Shown here: in pieces, positions 1 to 6,771 of the stretch
Numbering within the stretch: the stretch's first letter is position 1
Layout of the letters: the number at the start of each line of letters is the position of its first letter
From: an uncultured Eubacteriales bacterium
GTDB lineage: Bacteria; Bacillota; Clostridia; UBA1381; UBA9506
Direction of reading: 5' to 3'
Assembly (NCBI GenBank): GCA_900545185.1
Contig: UQYH01000089.1
Span: 1-9,021, forward strand
DNA: 9,021 bases
Translations under genes and position numbers: made by a program
The notes under the pieces: model-generated
Databases searched by the model: none
Told to the model about the DNA's origin: nothing
What the model saw: the letters and a program-made list of their open reading frames with translations, nothing else

Positions 1-610
1 ATTCCTGTGTATTTTTCGGGGTATAGTTCTTTAAAACCTCTGCTTTTTTAATGACGGGCTTCGTCACAAGCTCATCGTGGTTCGCGCCACGTGTCGGCAT
101 GGCCGCAATCTGGTCTGCCAATTCAATGCCCTCCACCACTTTGCCGAAGGTTGCATACTTGCCGTCTAAATAGCTTTGCGTGTCCGTCATAATAAAAAAC
201 TGACCGCTGGCAGAATTGGGGTCGTTGGTGCGCGCCATGGAAACAACGCCGCGTTCGTGCTTTAAATTGTTTTCAAAGCCGTTTTCCGTAAATTCTCCCT
301 GCACGGTTCTGCCGGATCCGCCAACGCCGAAGCCATCGGCCGAACCGCCCTGAATCAAACCGGGAATGGTGCGGTGAAACACCTTGCCGTCATAATAGCC
401 CGATTTTACACATTCCAAAAAGTGTTTAACCGTTTTCGGCGCCACCTCCGGGTACAGTTCGATTATGATATCGCCGGAAAGCCCGTCCGATTCAACGGAA
501 AGCTTAACGAAAGAATGTTCCGTTTCCGTGCTGCCGCCTTTGCCGCAGGCCGTCAAAACACCCAAGCACAAAAGCGCTGCCAATAGACAAATCCCTAATT
601 TTTTCAACAT
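1..610 (-). CDS. Lipoprotein cyclophilin-type peptidyl-prolyl cis-trans isomerase (3' end outside window)
   Basis: Cyclophilins catalyse cis-trans isomerisation of X-Pro bonds; a lipid-anchored one would help fold proteins outside the membrane. The frame is open from the ATG at 610 to the left edge (203 codons, no stop in the window). Residues 1-22 form a lipoprotein signal: MLKK, a hydrophobic stretch, then the lipobox LTAC with Cys22. The cyclophilin core follows: FHRTIPG with the catalytic-type Arg, then LIQGG, GEF, RGVVSMAR, SGQFFI and FGKVVEG, in the family order. The usual FMxQGG element is one residue shorter here (LIQGG). The start is supported by an AAGGAG Shine-Dalgarno at 621-626, ten bases upstream. 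It begins 58 bp after the ygjV-like gene with no terminator between and no convincing promoter of its own, so co-transcription is likely. The family call is firm; the substrate is unknown and the protein's end is not seen. Confidence 0.9.
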   Translation of the reverse strand, partial: MLKKLGICLLAALLCLGVLTACGKGGSTETEHSFVKLSVESDGLSGDIIIELYPEVAPKTVKHFLECVKSGYYDGKVFHRTIPGLIQGGSADGFGVGGSGRTVQGEFTENGFENNLKHERGVVSMARTNDPNSASGQFFIMTDTQSYLDGKYATFGKVVEGIELADQIAAMPTRGANHDELVTKPVIKKAEVLKNYTPKNTQE

Positions 611-668
611 AAAATCACAACTCCTTTTTTTCATATAATCATGCATTGACCTGCATAACTCGTAAGAT

Positions 669-1223
669 TCAGGCAGTCGGCTTATTCTCTGTACCGGTTT
701 TGGAAGCTGCATGTCTGTCATGAATCAAAATACCGATAATGACAAACGCCAGCTGCGGCACATGCGTAACCAGCACGTTGTACGAGCCGGACAGAATATC
801 ATAAATACACCACAGGGACATATTAACCAGCGTCCAAAAACGATATTTTGCACCGCTGTGCTGACCGATGCACATAACAAACGTAAGCGACGCAATAATA
901 ACCAGCAGTCCCAAAGGTGAAATACCGCCGGCCACCCAAATATTAAGCGCAATAATGGATACCACATAAATGGCAACCAGCCACCGCGGCAGCGGTTTGT
1001 TTTTAGAACTGAAAAAGTAATTAATCAGCGTCTGCAAGCCGCCGAGATAGCAAGCTGCAGCGCCGTTTATGCCGCTGCCGCCGACCAGATAGCTTGTGGC
1101 AACCAAAATATTACCGCAAAAAACCAAAAACAAAATGGTTTTAATTTTTGTGCCTTTAATCATAGAAGCGCAAATCATGGAAAGTAAGCCCAATGCGCTT
1201 AAAACATAAGATAAACCTTGCAT
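669..1223 (-). CDS. YgjV-like multi-spanning inner membrane protein
   Basis: The 184-residue protein is very hydrophobic, with about five to six membrane-spanning segments and a polar, charged C-terminal tail (HDRHAASK onward). Length and pattern resemble the YgjV family of bacterial inner membrane proteins (E. coli YgjV is of about this length), whose function is not established. Family-like stretches include the N-terminal LSYVLSALGLLSM helix, GGLQTLINYFF and WTLVNMSLWCIYDILSG. I chose the ATG at 1223 because AAAGGAG lies seven bases upstream. A longer in-frame start at 1292 would sit at the predicted transcription start and lacks room for a ribosome binding site. The gene has its own promoter at 1298-1326 and is followed by the cyclophilin gene. 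The family assignment rests on remembered resemblance and topology, so it is moderate; no substrate should be assumed. Confidence 0.65.
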   Translation of the reverse strand: MQGLSYVLSALGLLSMICASMIKGTKIKTILFLVFCGNILVATSYLVGGSGINGAAACYLGGLQTLINYFFSSKNKPLPRWLVAIYVVSIIALNIWVAGGISPLGLLVIIASLTFVMCIGQHSGAKYRFWTLVNMSLWCIYDILSGSYNVLVTHVPQLAFVIIGILIHDRHAASKTGTENKPTA

Positions 1224-1297
1224 AATTTCTCCTTTGTCTCCTGTTCGCTGTATAAAATTTAATCCATAATATTGCCTGCTGCCAAGCATCATATTGT

Positions 1298-1326
1298 ATT
1301 ATAGCACGCTTTTGCCGTTTCTTCAA
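1298..1326 (-). promoter_or_regulatory. Sigma-A-type promoter for the ygjV-like gene
   Basis: On the minus strand, TTGAAG (1326-1321) and TATAAT (1303-1298) are separated by exactly 17 bases. The bases before the -10 box give an extended TGC-TATAAT. Transcription would start near 1291, leaving a leader of about 68 bases before the ATG at 1223. The promoter lies just downstream of the terminator at 1390-1425, so the ygjV-like and cyclophilin genes probably form a unit separate from the rnf operon. Confidence 0.8.
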
Positions 1327-1389
1327 GCAATTTTTGCAAATTCTTCACAGTGATGTGTTATTTTTTATACGGCGTTATTTGTACACAGC

Positions 1390-1425
1390 AAAAAAACAGG
1401 CTGCCGACGCACAAGCTTGCAGCCT
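1390..1425 (-). terminator. Intrinsic terminator at the distal end of the rnf 3' region
   Basis: Read on the minus strand, AGGCTGC (1425-1419) and GCAGCCT (1404-1398) form a perfect 7-bp stem around a 14-base loop. It is followed by G and seven T residues (1396-1390). This is a rho-independent terminator arrangement for transcription coming from rnfB. It is also the left end of the inverted-repeat element, about 260-290 bases past the rnfB stop codon. The loop is long, so termination efficiency is uncertain. Confidence 0.6.
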
Positions 1426-1678
1426 CAGACCGTCGAAAAACTATATCATAATTCAAATTGGGGAGTTGTCAGAGGGGGTATCCCCCTCTGACTTAAAAAT
1501 GCGGTTTTCGCGGGCGTGTACCGCAAAAACCGCTCCTATCAAGGGCTGGCGCGGTGAGCGCCGCGCGAGCGAAAGCCCTTATCCTCAAGCGAAAACTCTC
1601 GAAGAGAGATTTCGACTTGAAGCGTGTCGATGTATCGACACGCTCAAGCTGCCGACGTACAAGCTTGCAGCCTGTTTT
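1393..1678. repeat. Non-coding array of seven inverted repeats (possible mobile palindromic element or structured RNA)
   Basis: This fills most of the gap between rnfB and the ygjV-like promoter, and no credible gene lies in it. The ends are a perfect 12-bp terminal inverted repeat: AAAACAGGCTGC at 1393-1404 and its complement at 1667-1678. A 26-bp direct repeat with one mismatch lies at 1400-1425 and 1648-1673. Consecutive stem-loops are: 1398-1425 (7 bp); 1468-1492 (11 bp, loop TAT); 1501-1533 (8 bp, one mismatch, 4 bp, loop of 7); 1541-1580 (outer 7 bp, inner 6 bp); 1585-1620 (three 5-bp blocks around loop GAA); 1621-1644 (11 bp, loop GT); and 1648-1671 (5 bp). The right end is four bases from the rnfB stop codon. 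It could be an inserted MITE-like or REP-like element, or a structured 3' untranslated RNA. The repeats are read directly; the identity is not known. Confidence 0.75.
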
Positions 1679-1681
1679 CCT

Positions 1682-2470
1682 TTACAAAAACGCAATGACC
1701 TTTTTAGGACATTTTTCGGCACACGCGCCGCAGCCTATGCAGCGCGCATGATCAATCACCGCAAGATGATTCACGACCTTCACCGCGCCGACGGGACAAT
1801 TTTTTTCACAAATTTTGCACCCTATGCATCCTGCCTTGCACACCGCCTGCACTTCGGCACCCTTTTCCTTTGAACTGCACCACACCAGCGGACGCTTTTC
1901 CGTTGTAACCATTCGGATGATATGTCTTGGACAAATTGCAGCACACGCGCCGCAGCCGACGCAGCGAGACGTATCCACATGCGCCACACCGTTCACCACA
2001 GAAAGAGCATGAAACCGACAAACACCGGCGCAGCTGCCCAAGCCGATACACGCAAACCGACACGACTTTTCACCGCCGCCGCAGCGTTCGGCTGCTATGC
2101 AATCCGTTATACCGTTATATTCGCACTTTGTTGCCGCCTTATCACATGTGCCGCTGCACAAAACGGCCGCTGCGCGGCGCTCGGTTTCTTTAGGTGCAAT
2201 GCCTAAAATCGCTGCAATTTTATCTCGGTTTTCGACTTTTAACGCCGCACACTTTTCGCACGATGCCGTCCCCTCTGCAAGAGCCTGCGCCATAGCCGCA
2301 CAGCCTGCAAAGCCGCAGCCGCCGCAATTGGCTCCCGGCAAAAGTGCTTCAATCTGTTCGGTGCGCTCATCACGTTCCACGCGGAATGCCTTTGCCGCAA
2401 CGCCCAGCAAGGCGCCCAGCAGCATACCAACGCCGCCCAGCACGGCGGCAGGCAGCAATATTCCCGTCAT
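1682..2470 (-). CDS. rnfB: Rnf complex subunit B, polyferredoxin electron-entry subunit
   Basis: RnfB is thought to take electrons from reduced ferredoxin and pass them into the membrane Rnf complex. The 262-residue protein has one N-terminal membrane helix (about residues 3-28), then the RnfB-type cluster motif CGGCGFAGC (Cys49, 52, 57) with a further Cys at 71 or 74. A Cys-rich middle section follows (105-151). Three ferredoxin motifs come next: Cys170/173/176/180, Cys215/218/221/225 and Cys244/247/250/254, each CxxCxxCxxxC followed by Pro. There are 28 cysteines in total, as expected for a clostridial multi-cluster RnfB. The ATG at 2470 is preceded by AAGGGGAG; the longer frame starting at 2527 would run deep into rnfA. 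It is the last gene of the operon, 16 bp after rnfA, and ends beside the inverted-repeat element. Confidence 0.95.
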   Translation of the reverse strand: MTGILLPAAVLGGVGMLLGALLGVAAKAFRVERDERTEQIEALLPGANCGGCGFAGCAAMAQALAEGTASCEKCAALKVENRDKIAAILGIAPKETERRAAAVLCSGTCDKAATKCEYNGITDCIAAERCGGGEKSCRFACIGLGSCAGVCRFHALSVVNGVAHVDTSRCVGCGACAAICPRHIIRMVTTEKRPLVWCSSKEKGAEVQAVCKAGCIGCKICEKNCPVGAVKVVNHLAVIDHARCIGCGACAEKCPKKVIAFL

Positions 2471-2486
2471 GCAAATCTCTCCCCTT

Positions 2487-3068
2487 TTAAAATTTAAGAC
2501 CCTGAAATCCCAAAAAGGCCATAGCAATTAAGCCTGCCGTTACAAGCGCAATGGGAAAACCCTGCATAGCCTTGGGGATGTCCGAGGTTTCCAGACGTTC
2601 CCGTACGCCTGCGAATAAAACAATGGCCAGCATAAACGAAACCCCGGCCGAAAAACCGTATACAACCGAATATATAAAATTATATTTTTGTGTAATATTT
2701 AATATTGCCACGCCAAGCACTGCACAGTTTGTGGTAATCAGCGGCAAGTAAATGCCCAGCGCGCCGTAAAGCGCCGGTGAAAATTTTTGAATCACCATTT
2801 CCACAAACTGCACCAATGCCGCAATGACCAAAATAAACGCCACGGTTTGCATATAGCCAATGCCTAATCTGTCTAATATTTGCGTTTGCACCAAATAGGT
2901 TGCGGCAGAAGCAACCGTCATGACAAACGTAACCGCAAGACTCATACCAAGCGCTGTATTCACCTGCTTGGAAACACCCAAAAACGGACAGCATCCCAAA
3001 AATTTAACCAACACAAAATTATTCACCAAAATCGTGGTGATACTCAGCAAAATCAAATCCAATATCAT
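2487..3068 (-). CDS. rnfA: Rnf complex integral membrane subunit A
   Basis: RnfA and RnfE are homologous, inverted membrane subunits that form the core of the Rnf ion pump and together hold an iron-sulfur centre within the membrane. This 193-residue protein is almost entirely hydrophobic, with about six helices. It opens with ILVNNFVLVKFLGCCPFLGVSK, typical of RnfA/NqrE; by alignment Cys27 is the conserved ligand and the preceding Cys26 is extra. The second conserved ligand is Cys115 in TTNCAVLG, and FAGVRERLE is also family-typical. Its ATG overlaps the rnfE stop in an ATGA arrangement, which favours translational coupling and equal amounts of the two partners. Length is normal for the family and the frame is intact. 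Confidence 0.96.
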   Translation of the reverse strand: MILDLILLSITTILVNNFVLVKFLGCCPFLGVSKQVNTALGMSLAVTFVMTVASAATYLVQTQILDRLGIGYMQTVAFILVIAALVQFVEMVIQKFSPALYGALGIYLPLITTNCAVLGVAILNITQKYNFIYSVVYGFSAGVSFMLAIVLFAGVRERLETSDIPKAMQGFPIALVTAGLIAMAFLGFQGLKF

Positions 3069-3682
3069 TTTGCGCCGCCCCCTTTTCGTTTCGCACCAAT
3101 AGCATGCAAGCCGCCCATTAAAAGTCCCAGCACAATAAAGGCACCCGGCGGCAAAATCAGCATGGCCGCAGGCCGAAAGCCGCTGCCGAATACCGGATAC
3201 CCCAAAAATGTACCGCTGCCCAGCACTTCACGTACAGAGGATATAACTGTCAGCGAAAGCGTAAAGCCCAAACCCATGCCCAGGCCATCCAGCGCCGAAC
3301 GCCCCACCGTATTTTTAGAGGCGAACGCCTCGGCACGTGCCAAAATAATGCAGTTGACAACAATCAGCGGAATAAAAAGCCCCAAAGAACGGCTGACGGA
3401 CGGCACATACGCCTTCAGCAGCATTTCTATCATCGAAACAAATCCGGCGATGACAACCACATAAGAGGCAATACGGATTTTGTTGGGAATAACATGCCGC
3501 AGCAGCGAAACAGCGACATTTGAAGCCACCAAAACGGCCGTTGCCGAAAGCCCCATTCCGACACCGTTTGCTACACTTGTTGTTACGGCCAATGTGGGGC
3601 ACATACCCAACAGCTGTACAAAAGTAGGATTTTCGCGAAAAATACCTTTCGTCAGTTCCCCTATCCTGCTTTTCTGTTTCAT
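3065..3682 (-). CDS. rnfE: Rnf complex integral membrane subunit E
   Basis: This is the partner of RnfA in the membrane core of the ferredoxin:NAD+ oxidoreductase, related to NqrD of the Na+-pumping quinone reductase. The 205-residue protein starts MKQKSRIGELTKGIFRENP, as RnfE proteins do, then runs through about six membrane helices. Expected iron ligands are Cys28 in LLGMCPTLAVT and Cys111 in IVVNCIILARAEAFASKN. The C-terminal region has the family-typical SVREVLGSGTF and a short basic, Gly-rich tail. Both ends overlap neighbours by four bases as ATGA: with the rnfG stop at 3679-3682 and with the rnfA start at 3065-3068. The frame is complete and no key residue appears missing. Confidence 0.96.
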   Translation of the reverse strand: MKQKSRIGELTKGIFRENPTFVQLLGMCPTLAVTTSVANGVGMGLSATAVLVASNVAVSLLRHVIPNKIRIASYVVVIAGFVSMIEMLLKAYVPSVSRSLGLFIPLIVVNCIILARAEAFASKNTVGRSALDGLGMGLGFTLSLTVISSVREVLGSGTFLGYPVFGSGFRPAAMLILPPGAFIVLGLLMGGLHAIGAKRKGGGAK

Positions 3683-4260
3683 TGCACATCAGCCTCCTTT
3701 ACCTTTAAAACTGCCGCAAGCGCTGCATTAACCCCTTTCGTTACGGCTTTAGAGGTAATTGTTGCGCCGGATATGGCTACAATTTCACGCTCGTGCTTTG
3801 CCTCGTTTTTGACGACCTTTAAGGTATCCTCTGCGTTTTTACCGACAAATTGGCCGCAAAATTCAGGACTTTGTGCCTTAGAGCCAAGACCGGGTGTTTC
3901 GCTGTGCGATATGATGGCAACGCCTTCTACCTGCCCCGTTTCGCTCACGCCGACCATAAGCTCCATTGCGCCGCCAAACCCCGTTGTGCTGACGCTGACG
4001 CAATATCCCACCGTTTTGCCCTGCGCCTGCCCAACAAATATCTGTGATACCGCTCCGTCACCGTCTGCGGAATATTCGATCGGCAAAAAGGTTTCCGCTT
4101 CACATAACACCGTTTGACGTGCCGCCGTTTGCTCCTGTTGCAGATTTTGTTCGATTTTGTCGGCCGTTATTTGATTCACAAACCCCAAAAGCAGTGCAAC
4201 AACCGCCGTAATGATAAACAGAATCCCGGATAAGACGAAAACATTTTCATTTTTTTGCAT
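3679..4260 (-). CDS. rnfG: Rnf complex subunit G, covalent FMN-binding protein
   Basis: RnfG carries an FMN attached by a phosphoester bond to a threonine and passes electrons on the outer face of the complex. The 193-residue protein has one N-terminal membrane helix (about residues 8-29) and a soluble FMN-binding domain. The attachment motif SGATITS is at 164-170, with Thr167 the expected FMN site. The family stretch HSETPGLGSKA (119-129) precedes it. FMN loading normally needs an ApbE flavin transferase, which is not in this window. I chose the ATG at 4260 because AGGGGAG lies eight bases upstream. An ATG two codons earlier (4266) overlaps the rnfD stop as TGATG but would be only two bases from that Shine-Dalgarno, and the 4317 start is deeper inside rnfD. 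Confidence 0.94.
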   Translation of the reverse strand: MQKNENVFVLSGILFIITAVVALLLGFVNQITADKIEQNLQQEQTAARQTVLCEAETFLPIEYSADGDGAVSQIFVGQAQGKTVGYCVSVSTTGFGGAMELMVGVSETGQVEGVAIISHSETPGLGSKAQSPEFCGQFVGKNAEDTLKVVKNEAKHEREIVAISGATITSKAVTKGVNAALAAVLKVKEADVQ

Positions 4261-4265
4261 CTTCA

Positions 4266-5252
4266 TCACTCCCCTATCATTCGGCGCACATAGCCGAACT
4301 TTTTCGGGCGGCACCACCTGTCAATCAGCGGTGTTGCCACATTCATCAGCAAAATACCATAGCTGACACCTTCAGGATAGCCGCCGAACCGACGGATTAA
4401 AAATGTAACAGCTCCGCAGCCGATTCCCATGATGACTTGCCCCTTGGGAGAAATCGGCGATGTAACATAATCGGTAGCCATAAAGACCGCACCCAACAGC
4501 AGGCCGCCGCTTAAAACGTTATACAGCATATTCTCCCATCCGCTTATATCATGGCCGCTAAATATAAAGGTTAGCACGGCGACTGTACCGATAAACGAAA
4601 GCGGAATCTGCGGCGTAATAACGCGCCGCCATAACAGATACACGCCGCCCAGCACAATGGCGGCGGCAGAGGTTTCGCCGATACAGCCGCCGATTTGCCC
4701 CAAAAACATCGCCAAAAGAGACGGCAGCTGTTCCATTTGCCCTTCTCCCTGCAAAACCGCGAGCGGTGTTGCCGAGCTGATTACATCCGCTCCGATAAAA
4801 AATCCTGTTGAAAACGGCGTGACAAAACGCGTCATCAGCATCGGCCAGGAGGCTAAAAGGAATGTTCTGCCTGCCACGGCCGGATTCATAAAATTGCACC
4901 CCAGGCCGCCGAACAGCTGTTTTACAATCACAATCGCCATAAACGAGCCGATGACCGGCAGCCACCAGGGCACCGTAACCGGCATGTTAAAGGCCAGCAA
5001 AACGCCCGTAACCGCCGCGCTGCAATCGTAAAGCGAGTTCGGCTTATGCAGCATTTTGTTCCATGCGTATTCAAACAGCACGCAGAAGAAAACCGAAAGC
5101 GCCGTAATCCAGGCCGCACGAATGCCAAAATACATGATACTGCACAGCAGTGACGGCACAAGGGCAATTAAAACATCAATCATAATTCTTTGTGTTGTAT
5201 GACTGCTGCGAATGTGCGGTGACGATGATACAATCACTCTGTTATTTTTCAT
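4266..5252 (-). CDS. rnfD: Rnf complex subunit D, membrane FMN-binding ion-pump subunit
   Basis: RnfD, homologous to NqrB, is a large membrane subunit with covalent FMN and is thought to lie on the ion path. The 328-residue protein has roughly eight to ten hydrophobic helices. Family markers are SSPHIRS near the N-terminus, GGLGCNFMNPAVAGR at 115-129, SSATPL at 159-164 (Thr162 is the likely FMN attachment residue), ATDYVTSP at 259-266 and PEGVSYGILLMN at 293-304. The ATG at 5252 has an AAGGAAG ribosome site upstream, and rnfC ends 34 bases earlier. The stop codon TGA at 4268-4266 adjoins the rnfG ribosome binding region. Length and motifs are normal. A choice between Na+ and H+ as the coupling ion cannot be made from these motifs alone. 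Confidence 0.95.
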   Translation of the reverse strand: MKNNRVIVSSSPHIRSSHTTQRIMIDVLIALVPSLLCSIMYFGIRAAWITALSVFFCVLFEYAWNKMLHKPNSLYDCSAAVTGVLLAFNMPVTVPWWLPVIGSFMAIVIVKQLFGGLGCNFMNPAVAGRTFLLASWPMLMTRFVTPFSTGFFIGADVISSATPLAVLQGEGQMEQLPSLLAMFLGQIGGCIGETSAAAIVLGGVYLLWRRVITPQIPLSFIGTVAVLTFIFSGHDISGWENMLYNVLSGGLLLGAVFMATDYVTSPISPKGQVIMGIGCGAVTFLIRRFGGYPEGVSYGILLMNVATPLIDRWCRPKKFGYVRRMIGE

Positions 5253-5286
5253 GCCGTTTCTTCCTTTCTTATCTTGCTTTTCCGTT

Positions 5287-6597
5287 TTATTTCACCTTGG
5301 CACGTACCTTACCCAAACGGACAGACTGCACAATACTGCGTTTTGACGGGCAGACATAGCTGCAACAGCCACATTCTATACAATCAAAAATATTTTCATC
5401 ACGGCACTTTTCCCAATCTCCGTGCATCACATAACTGTTTAAGAAAAGCGGACGCAATCGCATAGGGCACGCTGCAGCGCACCGACCGCAGCGGATACAC
5501 GGCAACTCCGCACCGATGTGTGCCTCTTCTCTTGTTAAAAGCAAAACAGAAGAAGTTGCCTTCACAACCGGCGCTTCTGTTGAAAAGCCGGAAACACCCA
5601 TCATCGGGCCACCCATAATGATTTTACCGATTGGCAGGATTGCTCCGCCTGCTGCTTCTATCACATCCGAAAACGGCGTGCCGATTCTGGCCGAGAAATT
5701 GCCGGGCTGCCGAATCACATTGCCCGAAACGGTCACAATCCGCCGCATCAGCGGCAAGCCCTTTAAAACGGCGCGGGCAATGGCCGTCACCGTGTCGATG
5801 TTCAGCACCACGCAGCCTACATCCATCGGCAAACCGCCGGACGGCACTTCGCGCCCCGTGGCTGCATATATTAAATGTTTTTCACTGCCTTGCGGATATT
5901 TTTCTAAAAGAGTTAAAACAGATATATTCAAATGTTCTTGTTGTATAAGATTTAAAAGCTTCTGTATGGCATCCGATTTATTTTCTTCAACAGCAATTGT
6001 GGCTTCAGCCTGCGGAAAAAGGCGCATAACAACCAAAAGCCCACGTAAAACCTCGTCCGTTTGCTCCAGCATTACGCGATGGTCAGAGGTTAAATACGGT
6101 TCACATTCCGCACCGTTGACAATGATGTTTGTAATCGTTTTTCCCGGCGGCGGCGAAAGCTTGATGTGCGTGGGAAAGCCGGCGCCGCCCATGCCGACAA
6201 TTCCTGCCTCTCGGATGACATGGATAAGCTCCGCCCGGCTCATCGATTCGGGAGATTTGTGATGCAGCGGCGGTGACGGGGTATCCAGCCCATCATTTTC
6301 AATGACAATGGTTTTCACATAGCTGCCGTTTGGATGCGGATGCATGCCGACAGAAAGCACCTTGCCGGACACAGAAGCATGCAGCGGAACACTGAGCGGC
6401 GCGTCGCTATCTGCCAGCTTTTGTCCCATATGTATAAAATCTCCCGGACGAACAAGCGCCGTAAGCGGCGCACCGATATGCTGCTGCAAAGGAAAATAAA
6501 GAAGCTTCGGCGGCGCCGTCTCGCGAATCGGCAGCGCTTCCGTTTTCTCCTTGCAGCCATCCAAACGAATCCCATGCTTAAAGGTCAGCTTTTTCAT
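5287..6597 (-). CDS. rnfC: Rnf complex subunit C, NADH/FMN-binding iron-sulfur subunit
   Basis: RnfC is the peripheral cytoplasmic subunit where NAD+ is reduced or NADH oxidised, related to NuoF and NqrA. The 436-residue protein has an N-terminal RnfC barrel-type region, then GMGGAGFPTH (135-144) and NGAECEPYLTSDHR (161-174), the nucleotide/FMN-binding signatures shared with NuoF. Two [4Fe-4S] motifs follow near the C-terminus: Cys367/370/373/377 and Cys406/409/412/416, with an additional Cys411. The ATG at 6597 is preferred over one five codons upstream because GGGGAG stands seven bases before it. This is the first gene of the operon, behind a promoter at 6722-6750 and a leader of about 118 bases. 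The protein ends without the long Ala/Lys-rich tail seen in proteobacterial RnfC. Confidence 0.96.
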   Translation of the reverse strand: MKKLTFKHGIRLDGCKEKTEALPIRETAPPKLLYFPLQQHIGAPLTALVRPGDFIHMGQKLADSDAPLSVPLHASVSGKVLSVGMHPHPNGSYVKTIVIENDGLDTPSPPLHHKSPESMSRAELIHVIREAGIVGMGGAGFPTHIKLSPPPGKTITNIIVNGAECEPYLTSDHRVMLEQTDEVLRGLLVVMRLFPQAEATIAVEENKSDAIQKLLNLIQQEHLNISVLTLLEKYPQGSEKHLIYAATGREVPSGGLPMDVGCVVLNIDTVTAIARAVLKGLPLMRRIVTVSGNVIRQPGNFSARIGTPFSDVIEAAGGAILPIGKIIMGGPMMGVSGFSTEAPVVKATSSVLLLTREEAHIGAELPCIRCGRCAAACPMRLRPLFLNSYVMHGDWEKCRDENIFDCIECGCCSYVCPSKRSIVQSVRLGKVRAKVK

Positions 6598-6721
6598 AGC
6601 TATTCTCCCCATTTCGGCAAATCAGACTCCGGCCTTGCGGCCTTGTATACACTATATGACATAAAAAATGCAGTCATGCATGATTCAGCAATGAAGAAAA
6701 GATAATTTCTAAGATACTTTC

Positions 6722-6750
6722 ATTATAAACAGTTTTGGTGCAAATGGCAA
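6722..6750 (-). promoter_or_regulatory. Sigma-A-type promoter of the rnf operon
   Basis: On the minus strand TTGCCA (6750-6745) and a perfect TATAAT (6727-6722) are spaced by exactly 17 bases. Transcription would start near 6715, giving a leader of about 118 bases before rnfC. The leader has a GGCC-GCAA-GGCC hairpin (6631-6642). It also has a weak 5-bp stem at 6668-6681 followed on the minus strand by six T residues (6668-6663), too weak to call an attenuator. The promoter begins just after the stop codon of the PAS gene. Confidence 0.85.
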
Positions 6751-6753
6751 GAA

Positions 6754-6771
6754 AAGTTAATTATTTAACAC
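6754..6771. promoter_or_regulatory. Rex-like palindromic operator candidate upstream of the rnf promoter
   Basis: A perfect GTTAA-N4-TTAAC inverted repeat occupies 6756-6769. With its flanks, 11 of the 14 defined positions agree with the Rex consensus TTGTTAA-N4-TTAACAA; the mismatches are in the outermost bases. Rex is a repressor that senses the NADH/NAD+ ratio, and many fermentative Firmicutes use it on redox genes, so rnf would be a plausible target. The site lies a few bases upstream of the -35 box and overlaps the PAS gene stop codon (6761-6763). That AT-rich context makes a chance palindrome possible. Confidence 0.35.

Noticed and set aside
611..668. Separate promoter for the cyclophilin gene
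   Set aside because: Only AT-rich stretches with poor -10 and -35 matches are present; the gap is short and has no terminator, so co-transcription is the simpler reading.
1224..1292. N-terminal extension of the ygjV-like protein to an ATG at 1292
   Set aside because: That ATG coincides with the predicted transcription start and the added residues are not family-like; the ATG at 1223 has a good AAAGGAG.
1334..1873. 179-codon open frame on the plus strand across the hairpin array and the 3' part of rnfB
   Set aside because: It runs antisense through rnfB ferredoxin motifs and through the palindromic array, has no protein-like pattern and no ribosome binding site. It is open only by chance.
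2880..3464. 194-codon plus-strand frame opposite rnfA and rnfE
   Set aside because: It is antisense to two well-supported Rnf genes; the translation is low-complexity and rich in Pro, Lys and Arg without domain signatures.
5516..6262. 248-codon plus-strand frame opposite rnfC
   Set aside because: Shadow of the rnfC reading frame; rnfC has all expected motifs and the plus-strand product resembles nothing.
6663..6681. Possible attenuator in the rnf leader
   Set aside because: The stem is only five A/T-rich base pairs around a four-base loop, too weak for a terminator call despite six T residues after it.
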